DNA from: an uncultured Muribaculaceae bacterium
GTDB lineage: Bacteria; Bacteroidota; Bacteroidia; Bacteroidales; Muribaculaceae
Length of the DNA: 64,000 nt
Direction: 5' to 3'
NCBI GenBank assembly: GCA_910579105.1
Contig: CAJTRT010000007.1
Span: 1-64,000 of the forward strand
Shown here: positions 7,528-16,265 of the stretch, piece by piece
How positions within the stretch are numbered: position 1 is the stretch's first letter
Layout of the letters: each line of letters starts with the position of its first letter
Notes under the pieces: generated by a model
Databases searched by the model: none
Seen by the model: the letters and a program-made list of their open reading frames with translations, nothing else
Told to the model about the DNA's origin: nothing
Program-made: the position numbers and the translations under genes

Positions 7528-8703
7528 TTATTCCTCGCCGTCCCAGTCGTAGTCCAGGTCCGGATCGAAACCGTCGTCCTCCATATCTTCGGGAAGAAGG
7601 TCTTCTTCGGGCAGCGGTGACGGCTCGAAAATGAACTCGTCCTCCTCGCGCACGCGATGGTGGCCGTCGAGCGGACGATGGGTGATCGGAGACTCCTCGA
7701 TGCGGTTGGCGTCGTCGGTGATCGCCTTCCAGAGAGCGTCTTTAAGCTCCGTCAGCCCCTGGCCGGTCACTGCCGATATAAAGACATGGGGTATGTCAGC
7801 TGGAAGCGTCGGCTCAATCTCGGCTTTCAGCTCGTCGTCGAGCATGTCACTCTTCGAGATTGCCAGTACGCGCTCCTTGTCCATAAGCTGCGGATTGAAA
7901 CGGCGCAGCTCTTCAAGCAGTATGGCGTATTCGCGGGCTATGTCGTCGGCATCGGCCGGAACCATGAACAGTAGCACGGCGTTGCGCTCGATATGGCGCA
8001 GGAAGCGCAGTCCGAGCCCTTTTCCCTCGCTCGCACCCTCGATGATTCCGGGAATGTCGGCCATGACGAAGGACCGGTTGCCGCGGTATTCCACTATCCC
8101 CAGCTGGGGCTCCATCGTGGTGAACGGGTAATCGGCGATCTTGGGGCGAGCCGCCGACAGGGACGACAGCAGCGTCGACTTACCGGCGTTGGGGAATCCT
8201 ACGAGACCTACATCGGCGAGCAGTTTCAGCTCCAGCACGACGCTTTTCTCAATGGCGGGTTCCCCCGGCTGGGCATAGCGCGGGGCGCGGTTGGTCGGCG
8301 ACTTGAAGTTCCAGTTGCCAAGCCCCCCCTTGCCACCGCGGAGCAGCTTTACCTCCTGCCCGTCCTCGGTAATCTCGCAAAGGAACTCGCCGGTGTCCGA
8401 ATCGAACACCACCGTGCCGCACGGCACCTCGATAACCTGGTCCTCGCCATCACGGCCCGAGCTGCGGCCCCCCGAACCGGCCTGACCATTGCCGGCGAAC
8501 ACGTGGCGCCGGTATTTCAGCGGAAGCAGAGTCCACATGTTCTTGTTGCCGCGGAGTATGACGTGGCCGCCGCGGCCGCCGTCTCCGCCGTCAGGCCCCC
8601 CTTTGGGGATGTACTTCGCCCGGTAGAAATGGCTCGAACCAGCGCCACCCTTGCCGGAACGGCAAAAAATCTTAACGTAGTCTATGAAGTTTGAATCAGC
8701 CAT
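7528..8703 (-). CDS. obg: Obg/CgtA family GTPase
   Basis: A 391-residue essential GTPase linked to 50S ribosome assembly and stress control. The N-terminal Obg fold (residues about 3-160) is glycine-rich ([19 protein letters not shown]). The G domain follows with P-loop GFPNAGKST (about 169-177), switch [12 protein letters not shown] (about 216-225) and the SKSDM-type specificity motif. The C-terminus is an acidic tail rich in Asp/Glu. Length and layout are normal. The gene stands between the inverted-repeat element and the nonulosonate operon and is 42 bases from the next stop codon. Confidence 0.96.
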   Translation of the reverse strand: MADSNFIDYVKIFCRSGKGGAGSSHFYRAKYIPKGGPDGGDGGRGGHVILRGNKNMWTLLPLKYRRHVFAGNGQAGSGGRSSGRDGEDQVIEVPCGTVVFDSDTGEFLCEITEDGQEVKLLRGGKGGLGNWNFKSPTNRAPRYAQPGEPAIEKSVVLELKLLADVGLVGFPNAGKSTLLSSLSAARPKIADYPFTTMEPQLGIVEYRGNRSFVMADIPGIIEGASEGKGLGLRFLRHIERNAVLLFMVPADADDIAREYAILLEELRRFNPQLMDKERVLAISKSDMLDDELKAEIEPTLPADIPHVFISAVTGQGLTELKDALWKAITDDANRIEESPITHRPLDGHHRVREEDEFIFEPSPLPEEDLLPEDMEDDGFDPDLDYDWDGEE

Positions 8704-8745
8704 AAATAACTGTTGAATTGTCGTTTGTGTCGCGCGCCCATTTGT

Positions 8746-9792
8746 TCAGCCGAGCCATTCGCGGTGGTGGCGCATCAGTTCCTCCGCGTGCCGGAAGTCT
8801 GCCGGGGAGCCGATGTCGATCCAGGTTCCGTTGAGCGGAAAGTGGACGACTTTAAGCCCGTCGGCTATGGCATGCTCGATAAGGTCGGTGGCGTCGGTGC
8901 GCGAATCGGTCGGCAGCGTATCGAGCAGCCTGTTTGAGAAGATGTATATCCCGGCGTTCGCAAGATGGGAATATGTCGGTTTCTCGCTAAGGGCCGTGAC
9001 CCTCGCGCCGTCAGTCGAAAGAATCGCGTAGGGAACCGACACGGCGTACGGTATCGCGGCTATCGTGACATCGGCCCGCTCTTCCGCGTGCCGGAGATAC
9101 ATTTCTTCAAGAGAAACATTTGTCAGCAGATCGGAGTTCATCACCAAGGTGTCGGAAAATCCGCCGAGGCGCTCCGCGAGCGCGGCTGAACCGATTGTGC
9201 CGAGTGGCCGGTCCTCCCTGACGCATCTCACCTCTATGCCGCATACCGGGACGGCGAAATGCCGCTCAATCTGCTCGGCGAGGTAGCGCGTGGTCACTGT
9301 CACATCCCTGATGCCGGCCCGCGCCAGGTTGCGTATGTTATAGTCGATTATCGGGTGCCCGTCGATTTCGAGCAGCGGCTTGGGCGTTGTGAGCGTGAGT
9401 GGGCGCAGACGCTCCCCCTTGCCGCCGGCCATAAGTATAGCCGACAGGGGGAGCACGGTGTCCTGCCGCGTCAGGTCGAGCAGCCGCTCCACCCGCCCGT
9501 TTTCATCGACCACCGGTAGCAGCCGTATGCCCCTGGAACGAGCCTTTCGTATCGCCCGCACGTCCTCAGGGCGCTCCAGGGCGGCGAAGTCGGTATTCAT
9601 CACCGCGCTCACAGGGGCTTCCAGGCGCGTGCCGCGGATCAGCGCCCGGCGTATGTCGCCGTCGGTGACGGTGCCGCGCAGCCTCCCTTCCGCGTCGGTA
9701 ACGACCAGGGTCATAACCTCTCCGGAAAGATCGTTGAGACGGCGGAGCGCCATAAGCACCGAGTCTGTTTCGTATATGGAGTGTCGTCGCAT
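8746..9792 (-). CDS. CBS-domain sugar-1-phosphate nucleotidyltransferase (PtmE-like)
   Basis: A 348-residue two-part protein. Residues about 1-110 are a pair of CBS motifs (LVVTDAEGRLRGTVTDGDIR and RLLPVVDENGRVERLLDLTR). Residues 115-348 are a nucleotidyltransferase with LSAILMAGGKGERLRPLTLT, TPKPLLEIDGHPIIDYNI, VMNSDLLTNV and WIDIGSPADF. This architecture matches PtmE-type guanylyltransferases of the legionaminic acid pathway, which activate a hexosamine-1-phosphate. The CBS pair probably regulates activity by binding a nucleotide. It is the last gene of a three-gene operon; the previous stop is three bases away. The exact nucleotide and sugar cannot be read from sequence. Confidence 0.82.
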   Translation of the reverse strand: MRRHSIYETDSVLMALRRLNDLSGEVMTLVVTDAEGRLRGTVTDGDIRRALIRGTRLEAPVSAVMNTDFAALERPEDVRAIRKARSRGIRLLPVVDENGRVERLLDLTRQDTVLPLSAILMAGGKGERLRPLTLTTPKPLLEIDGHPIIDYNIRNLARAGIRDVTVTTRYLAEQIERHFAVPVCGIEVRCVREDRPLGTIGSAALAERLGGFSDTLVMNSDLLTNVSLEEMYLRHAEERADVTIAAIPYAVSVPYAILSTDGARVTALSEKPTYSHLANAGIYIFSNRLLDTLPTDSRTDATDLIEHAIADGLKVVHFPLNGTWIDIGSPADFRHAEELMRHHREWLG

Positions 9793-9795
9793 ACG

Positions 9796-10503
9796 CTATT
9801 GTTGTTTTAAGCCCATGACGGTTTCCGCTATCGCCCAGTCGAGGGGCGAATCGATGTCGAGCGACCGTTCGCGGGGCATTTCGTAAGGGACGCGGCGGGG
9901 AAACGCTCCCAGCGGCATCCGGCGTATCGATTCAGGCGAGATTACATAGACCGCCCCGTTGTATTCCCACGCCCGCGGCGCGTCCTGTCTGCGGGTCAGC
10001 AGGCCGTCACCCTTGGAAACGCGTAGAAACCCGTCCGCGTCTGTCTCGAAGCAATTATAATAAGGGTTCGCGTCAGTCTCCGCCACGCTGACTGCCATAT
10101 CTGTCTCTCCCGGGCGGAAAGCCGCCATGCAGCCGAGTATGTCGTCTGCCGTCCGCAGCGGGGAGGTCGGTTGCAGAAGCACCGCGGTGTCAAACGCTAT
10201 GCCGTCGCGCGCGGCCCAGTCCATCGCGTCTATTATCACCTCGCGTGAACCGGAGGTATCGGATGCCAATGCCGCCGGGCGGCGGTAGGGCACCGCGATA
10301 CCCAGGCTTTCGGCAACCGTGGCAATCTCCTCGTCGTCGGTCGACAGCAGTATGTGGTCGTCATCCAGTCCCAGACGACGGCACGCCTCCCTGGCCGCGT
10401 CAATGGTGTACGCGATCAGCGGCCTCCCGCACAAGGGTTTTATATTTTTTCGGGGTATCCCCTTGCTCCCTCCGCGGGCCGGGATTATGAACAGGGGGGT
10501 CAT
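9796..10503 (-). CDS. neuA: CMP-nonulosonate (sialic/legionaminic acid) cytidylyltransferase
   Basis: A 235-residue enzyme that joins a nine-carbon acidic sugar to CTP. Diagnostic motifs are PLFIIPARGGSKGIPRKNIK (CTP-binding P-loop-like), LLSTDDEEIA, VLLQPTSPLR and LDIDSPLDW. ATG 10503 was chosen because the protein then begins MTPLFIIPARGG, as is usual for the family. A GTG four codons upstream at 10515 is possible. It may be NeuA (CMP-Neu5Ac) or LegF (CMP-legionaminate). The PtmE-like neighbour favours the latter. It is 15 bases after the epimerase stop. Confidence 0.87.
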   Translation of the reverse strand: MTPLFIIPARGGSKGIPRKNIKPLCGRPLIAYTIDAAREACRRLGLDDDHILLSTDDEEIATVAESLGIAVPYRRPAALASDTSGSREVIIDAMDWAARDGIAFDTAVLLQPTSPLRTADDILGCMAAFRPGETDMAVSVAETDANPYYNCFETDADGFLRVSKGDGLLTRRQDAPRAWEYNGAVYVISPESIRRMPLGAFPRRVPYEMPRERSLDIDSPLDWAIAETVMGLKQQ

Positions 10504-10518
10504 ATTCGTTTTCACTGG

Positions 10519-11706
10519 TTATTCAGCGGGCTGGTTAAGAATCGGGTACGGGTCAACGAAGCGCTTGACCGTTATGTCGGAGAGATTGACCGTGGTAAGA
10601 ACCTCGACGATGCGGCGCAGCGTGTCGGGCTTGTGGTACGGGTTCTCCGTCTCGGCAGCCATTCGTTTCCCGGCGGGAGAAAGGGCGAACAGAATCGCCT
10701 CGCGTATACTGTCGGCATCGGCCTCGCAGTGGATTACCGAGGTGGCGGCGATGCGACCGCACTGGCGTATGCCGATGTCTACCGTGGGAATCCGAAGCGA
10801 AGGCACCTCCACTATACCGCTCGACGAGTTACCAACCACGGCGGCCACATAACGGAGCAGCGACAGGTAGCGCGCCCGCCCGAGCGACGGCACCACGGCC
10901 ACCCGCCCCGGATTACAGCGGGCGTAATCATTGATCATGTCGATAATCACCGCCCCCTCTGGATCGTTGTTGGGATAGGTGAACACCACCTTGTTGTGGT
11001 GGAACGTGTCGAGCGCGTCGAGCAACGCCTGGCAGCGCTCGCTGACCGGCACCGGGTCGCAGGTAGCCGGATGGAGGGTCACCAACAGCGTGCCGGCCCC
11101 GATCTTCATACCGATGAACTCCTCGAGCTCCTCTTTCGCCACCACCGGGTCGTGCTCTATGTTATAGACCCCTAACGCCCCGGTGTTGAACACGCGGCGC
11201 CGGTCCTCCCCCATTGCGATCACCCGGTTGCGATAAGCCTCCGTCGCGGTGAAATGAAGCGACGAGAGCTTCGTCAGGGCGTGGCGTATATTGTCGTCAA
11301 TCGCCCCTTCCGAAATCTCACCCCCGGCGATATGCGCGATCGGCACCCGCATGATTGTGGCAGCCGTCGCCACCGCTAACATCTCGTAGCGGTCGCCGAG
11401 AATCAGCAGCATGTCGGGGCGTATACGGTCCAGCGCCCGCGCGATTCCCGCGAGGCAGTCAGCGGTAGCCAGTGCGGTGTCGAGCGGCGAATCCGAGGCC
11501 GCCGGCATCGGCACCCTCGCATCCACAGCGAACCCGTCATCCTCGATCTCGCCGACAGTCATCCCGTACTTCTCCTCGAGATGCATGTTGGTGGCCACGA
11601 TGCTGACCTCCGCCGCCTCGCTGCGGCGCAGTTCCCTGGCCACCCCGCTGAGCAGCCCCCAGTCGGCGCGCGTGCTGGTTACAACGCAAATCTTTCTCTT
11701 CTCCAC
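10519..11706 (-). CDS. neuC: UDP/GDP-N-acetylglucosamine 2-epimerase, hydrolysing
   Basis: A 395-residue GT-B-fold hydrolysing epimerase (NeuC/LegG type) that releases the nucleotide while converting the GlcNAc-type sugar to ManNAc-type. Visible motifs are ICVVTSTRADWGLL, LLILGDRYEMLAVATAA, PIAHIAGGEISEGAIDDNIR, HPATCDPVP and AAVVGNSSSGIVEVPSL. The reading frame has only a GTG start at 11706, since TGA lies six codons upstream. An AAGGAG sequence sits about 10 bases before it, an unusually good Shine-Dalgarno for this phylum. It is the first gene of the nonulosonate operon. The synthase (NeuB/LegI) that should follow is absent from this window. Confidence 0.88.
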   Translation of the reverse strand: MEKRKICVVTSTRADWGLLSGVARELRRSEAAEVSIVATNMHLEEKYGMTVGEIEDDGFAVDARVPMPAASDSPLDTALATADCLAGIARALDRIRPDMLLILGDRYEMLAVATAATIMRVPIAHIAGGEISEGAIDDNIRHALTKLSSLHFTATEAYRNRVIAMGEDRRRVFNTGALGVYNIEHDPVVAKEELEEFIGMKIGAGTLLVTLHPATCDPVPVSERCQALLDALDTFHHNKVVFTYPNNDPEGAVIIDMINDYARCNPGRVAVVPSLGRARYLSLLRYVAAVVGNSSSGIVEVPSLRIPTVDIGIRQCGRIAATSVIHCEADADSIREAILFALSPAGKRMAAETENPYHKPDTLRRIVEVLTTVNLSDITVKRFVDPYPILNQPAE

Positions 11707-11728
11707 GGCTTGCTTCTCCTTTCACCCG

Positions 11729-11759
11729 CAAAGGTAGCTCATTCCCCCGATTTACGCAA
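11729..11759 (-). promoter_or_regulatory. Promoter of the nonulosonate operon
   Basis: Reverse strand: TTG (11757-11759), 20-base spacer, TACCTTTG (11729-11736). It fits the Bacteroidetes consensus and lies 23 bases upstream of the GTG start. Confidence 0.65.
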
Positions 11760-11776
11760 CTTCGCGCCCCGCCCCG

Positions 11777-12883
11777 TCATTCAACCAGCAGGTAATTGGC
11801 GCTCCGGCCCCCCTCGCCGCTATCGCGGAGCATACCTTTGGCCAACAAGTCGTTGATGTCGCGAAGCGCCGTGTCTTGGGAACAGCCGCAAATCTTAGCC
11901 CACTTCGAGGTAGTCAGCTTACCCTCGAAACCGTCCCACAAGCGGTTGACCACTTTGCGTTGGCGCTCATTGACAGCGCTTTCCCGGAATCTCTCCCAGT
12001 ATGCTGTTTTCCGCAATGTTCGTTCCACGGCGGCTGAAGCCTGGATAATGGCACCTTCCAAACATCCAAAGAACCACAACAACCACTCCGTTATATCCAT
12101 TCCTCCTTTCTGCGTTCTTTCAAGCATCTCATAATAAGACCTCTTATTGCGGTTTATTTCAGCCGACATACTGTAATAGCGTGAATATTTCTCGTCCAAC
12201 CTGGCAAGGAACATATCGGCAATGGTACGGCTTATGCGGCCGTTCCCGTCATCAAAAGGATGGATGGTGACGAACCACAGGTGCGCGACAGCCGCCATTA
12301 CGAACGGAGGCAGATCAGTCGCGCCACACCACTGGACCAGCCTTGCCATTTCCGACGGCACAACGGCTGAAGAGGGTGCCTCGTAATGAACCTTTTCATG
12401 CCCCAGCGCGCCGGAAACGACCAGCATCGGCTCGTCCCCTTTACGCCAGTCACCCACCGTGATTTTATACATTCCGCTTCTTCCTGTCGGGAACAACGCC
12501 GCATGCCAGCCAAACAGCCGGTCGTCGGTCAAAGGCTCCAGGCAATTTCTGATAGCGTCAACCATCACATCAACAAGCCCATCCACATAATGATCCTCCG
12601 CAAGCATACCGTCAGCCTCTATTCCCAGTCTGCGGGCGATACTGCTTCTTACCGAATCGCGATTGAGCGATACCCCCTCTATCTCCGAAGAAGTGACCAG
12701 CTCGTCAGTCATCGCGGTCAGGCTCGCCTGGCTCTTCTCGTCAAAACCCAGCATTGACATCCGGCCGTTCAGTTGCCCGTGAAGCATACTCAATCGTGCC
12801 AATGGTTTCAGAATCGCGTCTGAATCCCATCTGAAATTCGGCCACTCCTCATTCTGCCAAATATATACCCTACGGCGCTGCAT
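11777..12883 (-). CDS. Fic family protein (DUF4172-Fic-winged helix)
   Basis: A 368-residue Fic protein, expected to transfer AMP or a related group from a nucleotide to a target hydroxyl. The N-terminal DUF4172-type region (RRVYIWQNEEWPNFRWDSDA) is followed by a self-inhibitory helix VTSSEIEGVSLN that fits the S/T-xxx-E-G motif. The complete active-site motif HPFDDGNGRISR lies at residues about 208-219. The C-terminal 70 residues resemble a winged helix (KWAKICGCSQDTALRDINDL). The ATG at 12883 is chosen because the promoter's -7 box ends five bases before an alternative ATG at 12892. Fic proteins of this layout are often chromosomal and self-inhibited. The upstream palindrome suggests autoregulation through the winged helix. 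Confidence 0.88.
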   Translation of the reverse strand: MQRRRVYIWQNEEWPNFRWDSDAILKPLARLSMLHGQLNGRMSMLGFDEKSQASLTAMTDELVTSSEIEGVSLNRDSVRSSIARRLGIEADGMLAEDHYVDGLVDVMVDAIRNCLEPLTDDRLFGWHAALFPTGRSGMYKITVGDWRKGDEPMLVVSGALGHEKVHYEAPSSAVVPSEMARLVQWCGATDLPPFVMAAVAHLWFVTIHPFDDGNGRISRTIADMFLARLDEKYSRYYSMSAEINRNKRSYYEMLERTQKGGMDITEWLLWFFGCLEGAIIQASAAVERTLRKTAYWERFRESAVNERQRKVVNRLWDGFEGKLTTSKWAKICGCSQDTALRDINDLLAKGMLRDSGEGGRSANYLLVE

Positions 12884-12896
12884 CGTTCTCATTTGG

Positions 12897-12928
12897 CAAA
12901 TTTAATCATTCGCGGCGAAAACTCCAAA
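12897..12928 (-). promoter_or_regulatory. Promoter of the fic gene
   Basis: Reverse strand: TTTG (12925-12928), 20-base spacer, TAAATTTG (12897-12904), a full match to the consensus. Predicted transcription starts at or just before the ATG at 12892, so initiation at 12883 or leaderless initiation is expected. Confidence 0.72.
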
Positions 12929-12953
12929 CATTCGCCGCGAATTCGCGGCGAAT
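12908..12953. promoter_or_regulatory. Three-part palindromic operator overlapping the fic promoter
   Basis: The 12-mer ATTCGCGGCGAA occurs three times: forward at 12908-12919, inverted at 12931-12942, forward at 12941-12952. The second and third fuse into a perfect 24-bp palindrome (12930-12953). The first and second form an inverted repeat straddling the -33 element (12925-12928). This is the layout of a repressor operator. Confidence 0.65.
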
Positions 12954-13003
12954 AAACCCGCCAACCACCGCGTTGCCCCATCCCGCTGGCGCACTCCCCG
13001 GCC

Positions 13004-13167
13004 GTAGGGACGCGGCGTGCCGCGTATAGCAGGGATAATGGGATAATTTGTATCAAACCTGGTAACTCGGATGCACGAGCCGTGCGTCCCTACAATTCGA
13101 TGTTTTGCAACACCCTCGAGGTTAATTTGTATCGAACCTACTGATACGCGGCACGCCGCGTCCCTAC
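13004..13167. repeat. REP-like paired palindrome, copy 1
   Basis: Left arm GTAGGGACGCGGCGTGCCGC... (13004-13027) and its exact inverse at 13144-13167, with a third partial variant near 13074-13093 in the loop. Each arm is itself near-palindromic (ACGCGGC/GCCGCGT). Confidence 0.75.
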
Positions 13168-13197
13168 AAGCCAATCCGACATCCACACGTCCCCAAA

Positions 13198-13461
13198 GAG
13201 CGCCGGAGGCGCGGGGTGGTGGTAGCACATTGCCGAGCGGCGTAGCCGCGATGGCTGTGTGTATCCCAGCAGATAAGGATTGGGGTCTCGAAGAGGTCCG
13301 GCAATAACCTATGACACAAACCTATGACACACCCTATAAACCACGACTGGGAAAACATAACCGACCTCTTCGAGGCCGTTCCCCTCTCGTCGAATCACAC
13401 ACAGCCATCGCGGCTACGCCGCTCGGCAATGTGCTACCACCACCCCGCGCCTCCGGCGCTC
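13198..13461. repeat. Long palindromic repeat unit A (65-bp perfect arms)
   Basis: Arms 13198-13262 and 13397-13461 are perfect reverse complements over 65 bp, starting GAGCGCCGGAGGCGCGGGG. A nested 12-bp pair CTCGAAGAGGTC/GACCTCTTCGAG lies at 13287-13298/13363-13374. A second, imperfect copy (unit B) is at 16838-17101 in the same orientation, and a fragment is near 18207-18231. Confidence 0.85.
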
Positions 13462-13472
13462 ACCAACAAACA

Positions 13473-13505
13473 ATGGCGCGCCTCGGCGTATGCCTGGCGC
13501 GCCAT
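13473..13505 (-). terminator. GC-rich hairpin downstream of the BspA gene
   Basis: ATGGCGCGCC (13473-13482) pairs with GGCGCGCCAT (13496-13505). It lies 40 bases beyond the bspA-type gene's stop, and on the reverse strand is followed by TTGTTTGTTGG. It is a candidate terminator with a weak T-run. Confidence 0.4.
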
Positions 13506-13544
13506 CTGGAGATGTGTGTTTTATAGGATATTCTTGGTTACCGC

Positions 13545-16265
13545 TCAGTTGTTGATGAGCTTGCGAGTTGTGCCGTCTGAATACACAACAATATTCAGCC
13601 CGCGCCACGGGGTAGCCGACCTTGCGCCTTGGGCGTTGTAGTAGCCGACAACGGAAACCGCGACGGAATCAGCGGCAACATCCCATATCCCGGCAGTACC
13701 CGTGGTAAAGGACCCGTCGTATCTCGAAAGAAGAACGCCGTTGACCCCCCTGGCATTGACGCTGTAATAATACTGCGTTTCCTTTGACAGGCCCGTGAGC
13801 GTTACCGAAACGTCTCCTACGGCACGGCTTTCCACCACGTTGCCCGAAGCGTCGAGCGTGACGGTAGCGACCTGATGCGTCATCGCCTCGTCGGAATAAG
13901 CAACTACCTCGTATGTCACCGCTCCGTCGACAACGGGCCACGAGAGCGTGGCGGTCTCACCGGGAGCGCTTACCTCAACCGGGTTGGAGTTTACGACCGG
14001 CAGAAACAGCGCTGTCAGCTTGCGGCTTCCGATTACCGCGAAGTTGTAAGTCGCCTCCGAAGTAAGCAGTGCTTCACCCTCATACCAACCATCGAACGTG
14101 TAGCCCGAATTGGCCACCGCCCGGAGTTCGGCGGTCTGCCCAGGCTGGTACTCCTCCAGCCCGAACACCACACCGGCGTTCTCGATGTTCTTCGTCACCT
14201 TGATTTCGATCGGAGCCTCCTCCTGGATATAGCGGAAACGCTTCCACCCCTCCGCCTCCTTGTATAGGTCGCCGCTGTTGTGCGGCACATGCAGCTTGCA
14301 CGACGTCAGCCGCATCCCGTCGAAAGAGTTCGCATAAGCCACCGGGGGTTCTGCCCCCTGGCAGTATATGTCGGCAAGCTGTGCGCATCCATAGAGAGCC
14401 TTCTCTCCCACCATATACATCGAAGACGGCAGCGTCAGCTTCTTAATCATATTGCAGTTCGACAATCCCCCGTAAGGAATCATCCCACACCCTTCGAGAA
14501 TCGTCAGCTCCTCCAGCGTCGTCGGTATCGAGTACGTCTTTGTCGTCCCGTCCTCGAAATACTGCGTCACATTGCCACTACGATTATTCCCGAACAACTC
14601 ACCGAAATTGCTAATCACGCCATCTTTTTCAACACCACAGAACGGCAGCGTCAAAGATTTGAGCTTTGTTGTCGTTGATAAAGTTCCTGTTTTAAATGGT
14701 GTCGTGGAATAAACATATTCTAAATCCGTAGCCTTGTTACACCATTCTGAATTAAATTGTTTAACGCGGGTGTCTATGTATATTAATCTTCTCAAATCCC
14801 AAAATGCAGGCTCTATATAAACGTTTGAGGATGGCCAGCTGGGGTTCTCATAAATCAATTCAGTTTCAGTCTGAATGTCAACGCAGGACCCTAGTATAAG
14901 ACGTTTGATATTAAAGCCTTGTCCAAACGCATAATTTTTGACAACTTTTACCGGCTCACCACTATAATCCACTTCTCCAAGAATCAGTGTCTCCAATGAT
15001 TCACACTTATCAAACCCTAATTCGTCGAGTTCAATCTTAATATTCTTCAATACCTGGGTTGGAATCTTGATCCACTTTAAGCCATTACAACCCTCAAAGG
15101 CATTTTTCCCAATTGTTGCAATTGAATGGGGGAATGTTATCGAATCCAAATTGGAACAATTATAAAACGCACCTCGCCAAGGACAATCCTCTTCATAATA
15201 GTTGTAATCACTCTTAATTGATGCCACAGAAGCCGGAATGTGTACTTTACGCAAACCCGTACATCCTCCAAAAGTAAGATATTCAATTTGCGTTACTCCA
15301 TCTGGAATAACAATTTCTGATAAAGAGCTACAATTTCTGAATGCCTCCGAGCCTATTTGCGTCACACTCTCAGGAATTGTTATGTCTTTCAACTTCACAC
15401 AACCTGAAAACGAACTCTCGCCTATGCCAGTCACTCTTTTGGGAATTGCAATTGTTTGCAACTCAGTACAATTTCTAAATACGTACTTTTCTATGGCAGT
15501 TATTTTTTCGGGCAGCGTTATTGTCCGCAAATTCTTGCAGTCAGAAAAGGCTGCAAATCCTATATGTGATACGCTCCCTGGAAGTGTTATTGCTTGTAAT
15601 CCTGTGCAACCCGAAAACGCGTAATCACCTATATGTGATACGCTCCCTGGAAGTGTTATTACTTGTAATCCTGTGCAACCCGAAAACGCGTAAAGACCTA
15701 TGCGCTCTGTCTCTTTAAGTATCGATATTGCCGTCTTTGCGATTGGACATCGCATTAGCGTTTTATGCTCATTGTCGTATAGACAATTGTCATATGACAA
15801 GTAAATTGGATTACCTACCTCAACAATAAAGCTTGTCAGCTTTGGGAAGGAGTATTCAAAAGACAGTGTATCGATATCGGTAACAGTATTGGGGATGAAA
15901 ATAGAAACTACTTTTTCCCTTATGTTATAATCGGAAAACACATCATATGAAATACAGACCACCGACAGCTCTATTGTCACATAATCATCGTTGCTTTCAT
16001 CGATAAAATCATCACTATATGTGCGGTATTCGATTGTTTTTGGGATAACCACGTTGGGATTTGCCAAATTATCAAGTTTCAGGATAGTGGCAGTCTTGTT
16101 CTCAAAATCACACGAAATTTGATAGTCATTACCATCTTCCCCATGCGCCCATCCATCCACGCCGATAACCTCAGCACTCAGATTCAGAGGGATGGCGAGG
16201 AAGAAGCAGAAAGTGGTGAAGAACCACAGCAGAGGATTCGATAACGAAGGGACACGGTGTTTCAT
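13545..16265 (-). CDS. BspA-type leucine-rich repeat surface protein
   Basis: A 906-residue secreted protein starting at ATG 16265, with a signal peptide (MKHRVPSLSNPLLWFFTTFC...LSAEV). Residues about 150-650 carry LRR_5 repeats of 23 residues with the pattern IGxxAFxxCxxLxxIxIPxxVxxI. Two adjacent repeats are nearly identical at DNA level (69-bp units at 15561-15629 and 15630-15698). Then come a beta-repeat domain (GYTFDGWYEGEALLTSEATY), a fibronectin-III-like domain (about 770-860) and a short tail YYNAQGARS...GLNIVVYSDG like truncated type IX sorting tails. BspA proteins act as adhesins. The LRR half is A+T-rich while the C-terminal part is GC-rich, suggesting a mosaic gene. Repeat units A and B flank it. 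Confidence 0.88.
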   Translation of the reverse strand: MKHRVPSLSNPLLWFFTTFCFFLAIPLNLSAEVIGVDGWAHGEDGNDYQISCDFENKTATILKLDNLANPNVVIPKTIEYRTYSDDFIDESNDDYVTIELSVVCISYDVFSDYNIREKVVSIFIPNTVTDIDTLSFEYSFPKLTSFIVEVGNPIYLSYDNCLYDNEHKTLMRCPIAKTAISILKETERIGLYAFSGCTGLQVITLPGSVSHIGDYAFSGCTGLQAITLPGSVSHIGFAAFSDCKNLRTITLPEKITAIEKYVFRNCTELQTIAIPKRVTGIGESSFSGCVKLKDITIPESVTQIGSEAFRNCSSLSEIVIPDGVTQIEYLTFGGCTGLRKVHIPASVASIKSDYNYYEEDCPWRGAFYNCSNLDSITFPHSIATIGKNAFEGCNGLKWIKIPTQVLKNIKIELDELGFDKCESLETLILGEVDYSGEPVKVVKNYAFGQGFNIKRLILGSCVDIQTETELIYENPSWPSSNVYIEPAFWDLRRLIYIDTRVKQFNSEWCNKATDLEYVYSTTPFKTGTLSTTTKLKSLTLPFCGVEKDGVISNFGELFGNNRSGNVTQYFEDGTTKTYSIPTTLEELTILEGCGMIPYGGLSNCNMIKKLTLPSSMYMVGEKALYGCAQLADIYCQGAEPPVAYANSFDGMRLTSCKLHVPHNSGDLYKEAEGWKRFRYIQEEAPIEIKVTKNIENAGVVFGLEEYQPGQTAELRAVANSGYTFDGWYEGEALLTSEATYNFAVIGSRKLTALFLPVVNSNPVEVSAPGETATLSWPVVDGAVTYEVVAYSDEAMTHQVATVTLDASGNVVESRAVGDVSVTLTGLSKETQYYYSVNARGVNGVLLSRYDGSFTTGTAGIWDVAADSVAVSVVGYYNAQGARSATPWRGLNIVVYSDGTTRKLINN
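15561..15698 (-). repeat. Two 69-bp tandem repeats inside the LRR region
   Basis: The 69-bp unit beginning TATATGTGATACGCTCCC occurs twice in tandem with very few changes, encoding two successive 23-residue leucine-rich repeats. It points to recent duplication or repeat-number variation. Confidence 0.85.

Larger units (their letters stand above)
12893..13544. other. Repeat-filled intergenic region
   Basis: Contains the fic promoter and palindrome (12897-12953), a paired ACGCGGC-type repeat (13004-13167) and a 65-bp perfect inverted repeat unit (13198-13461), then a GC hairpin at 13473-13505. No gene is seen. Short open frames here are by-products of the palindromes. Confidence 0.7.
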
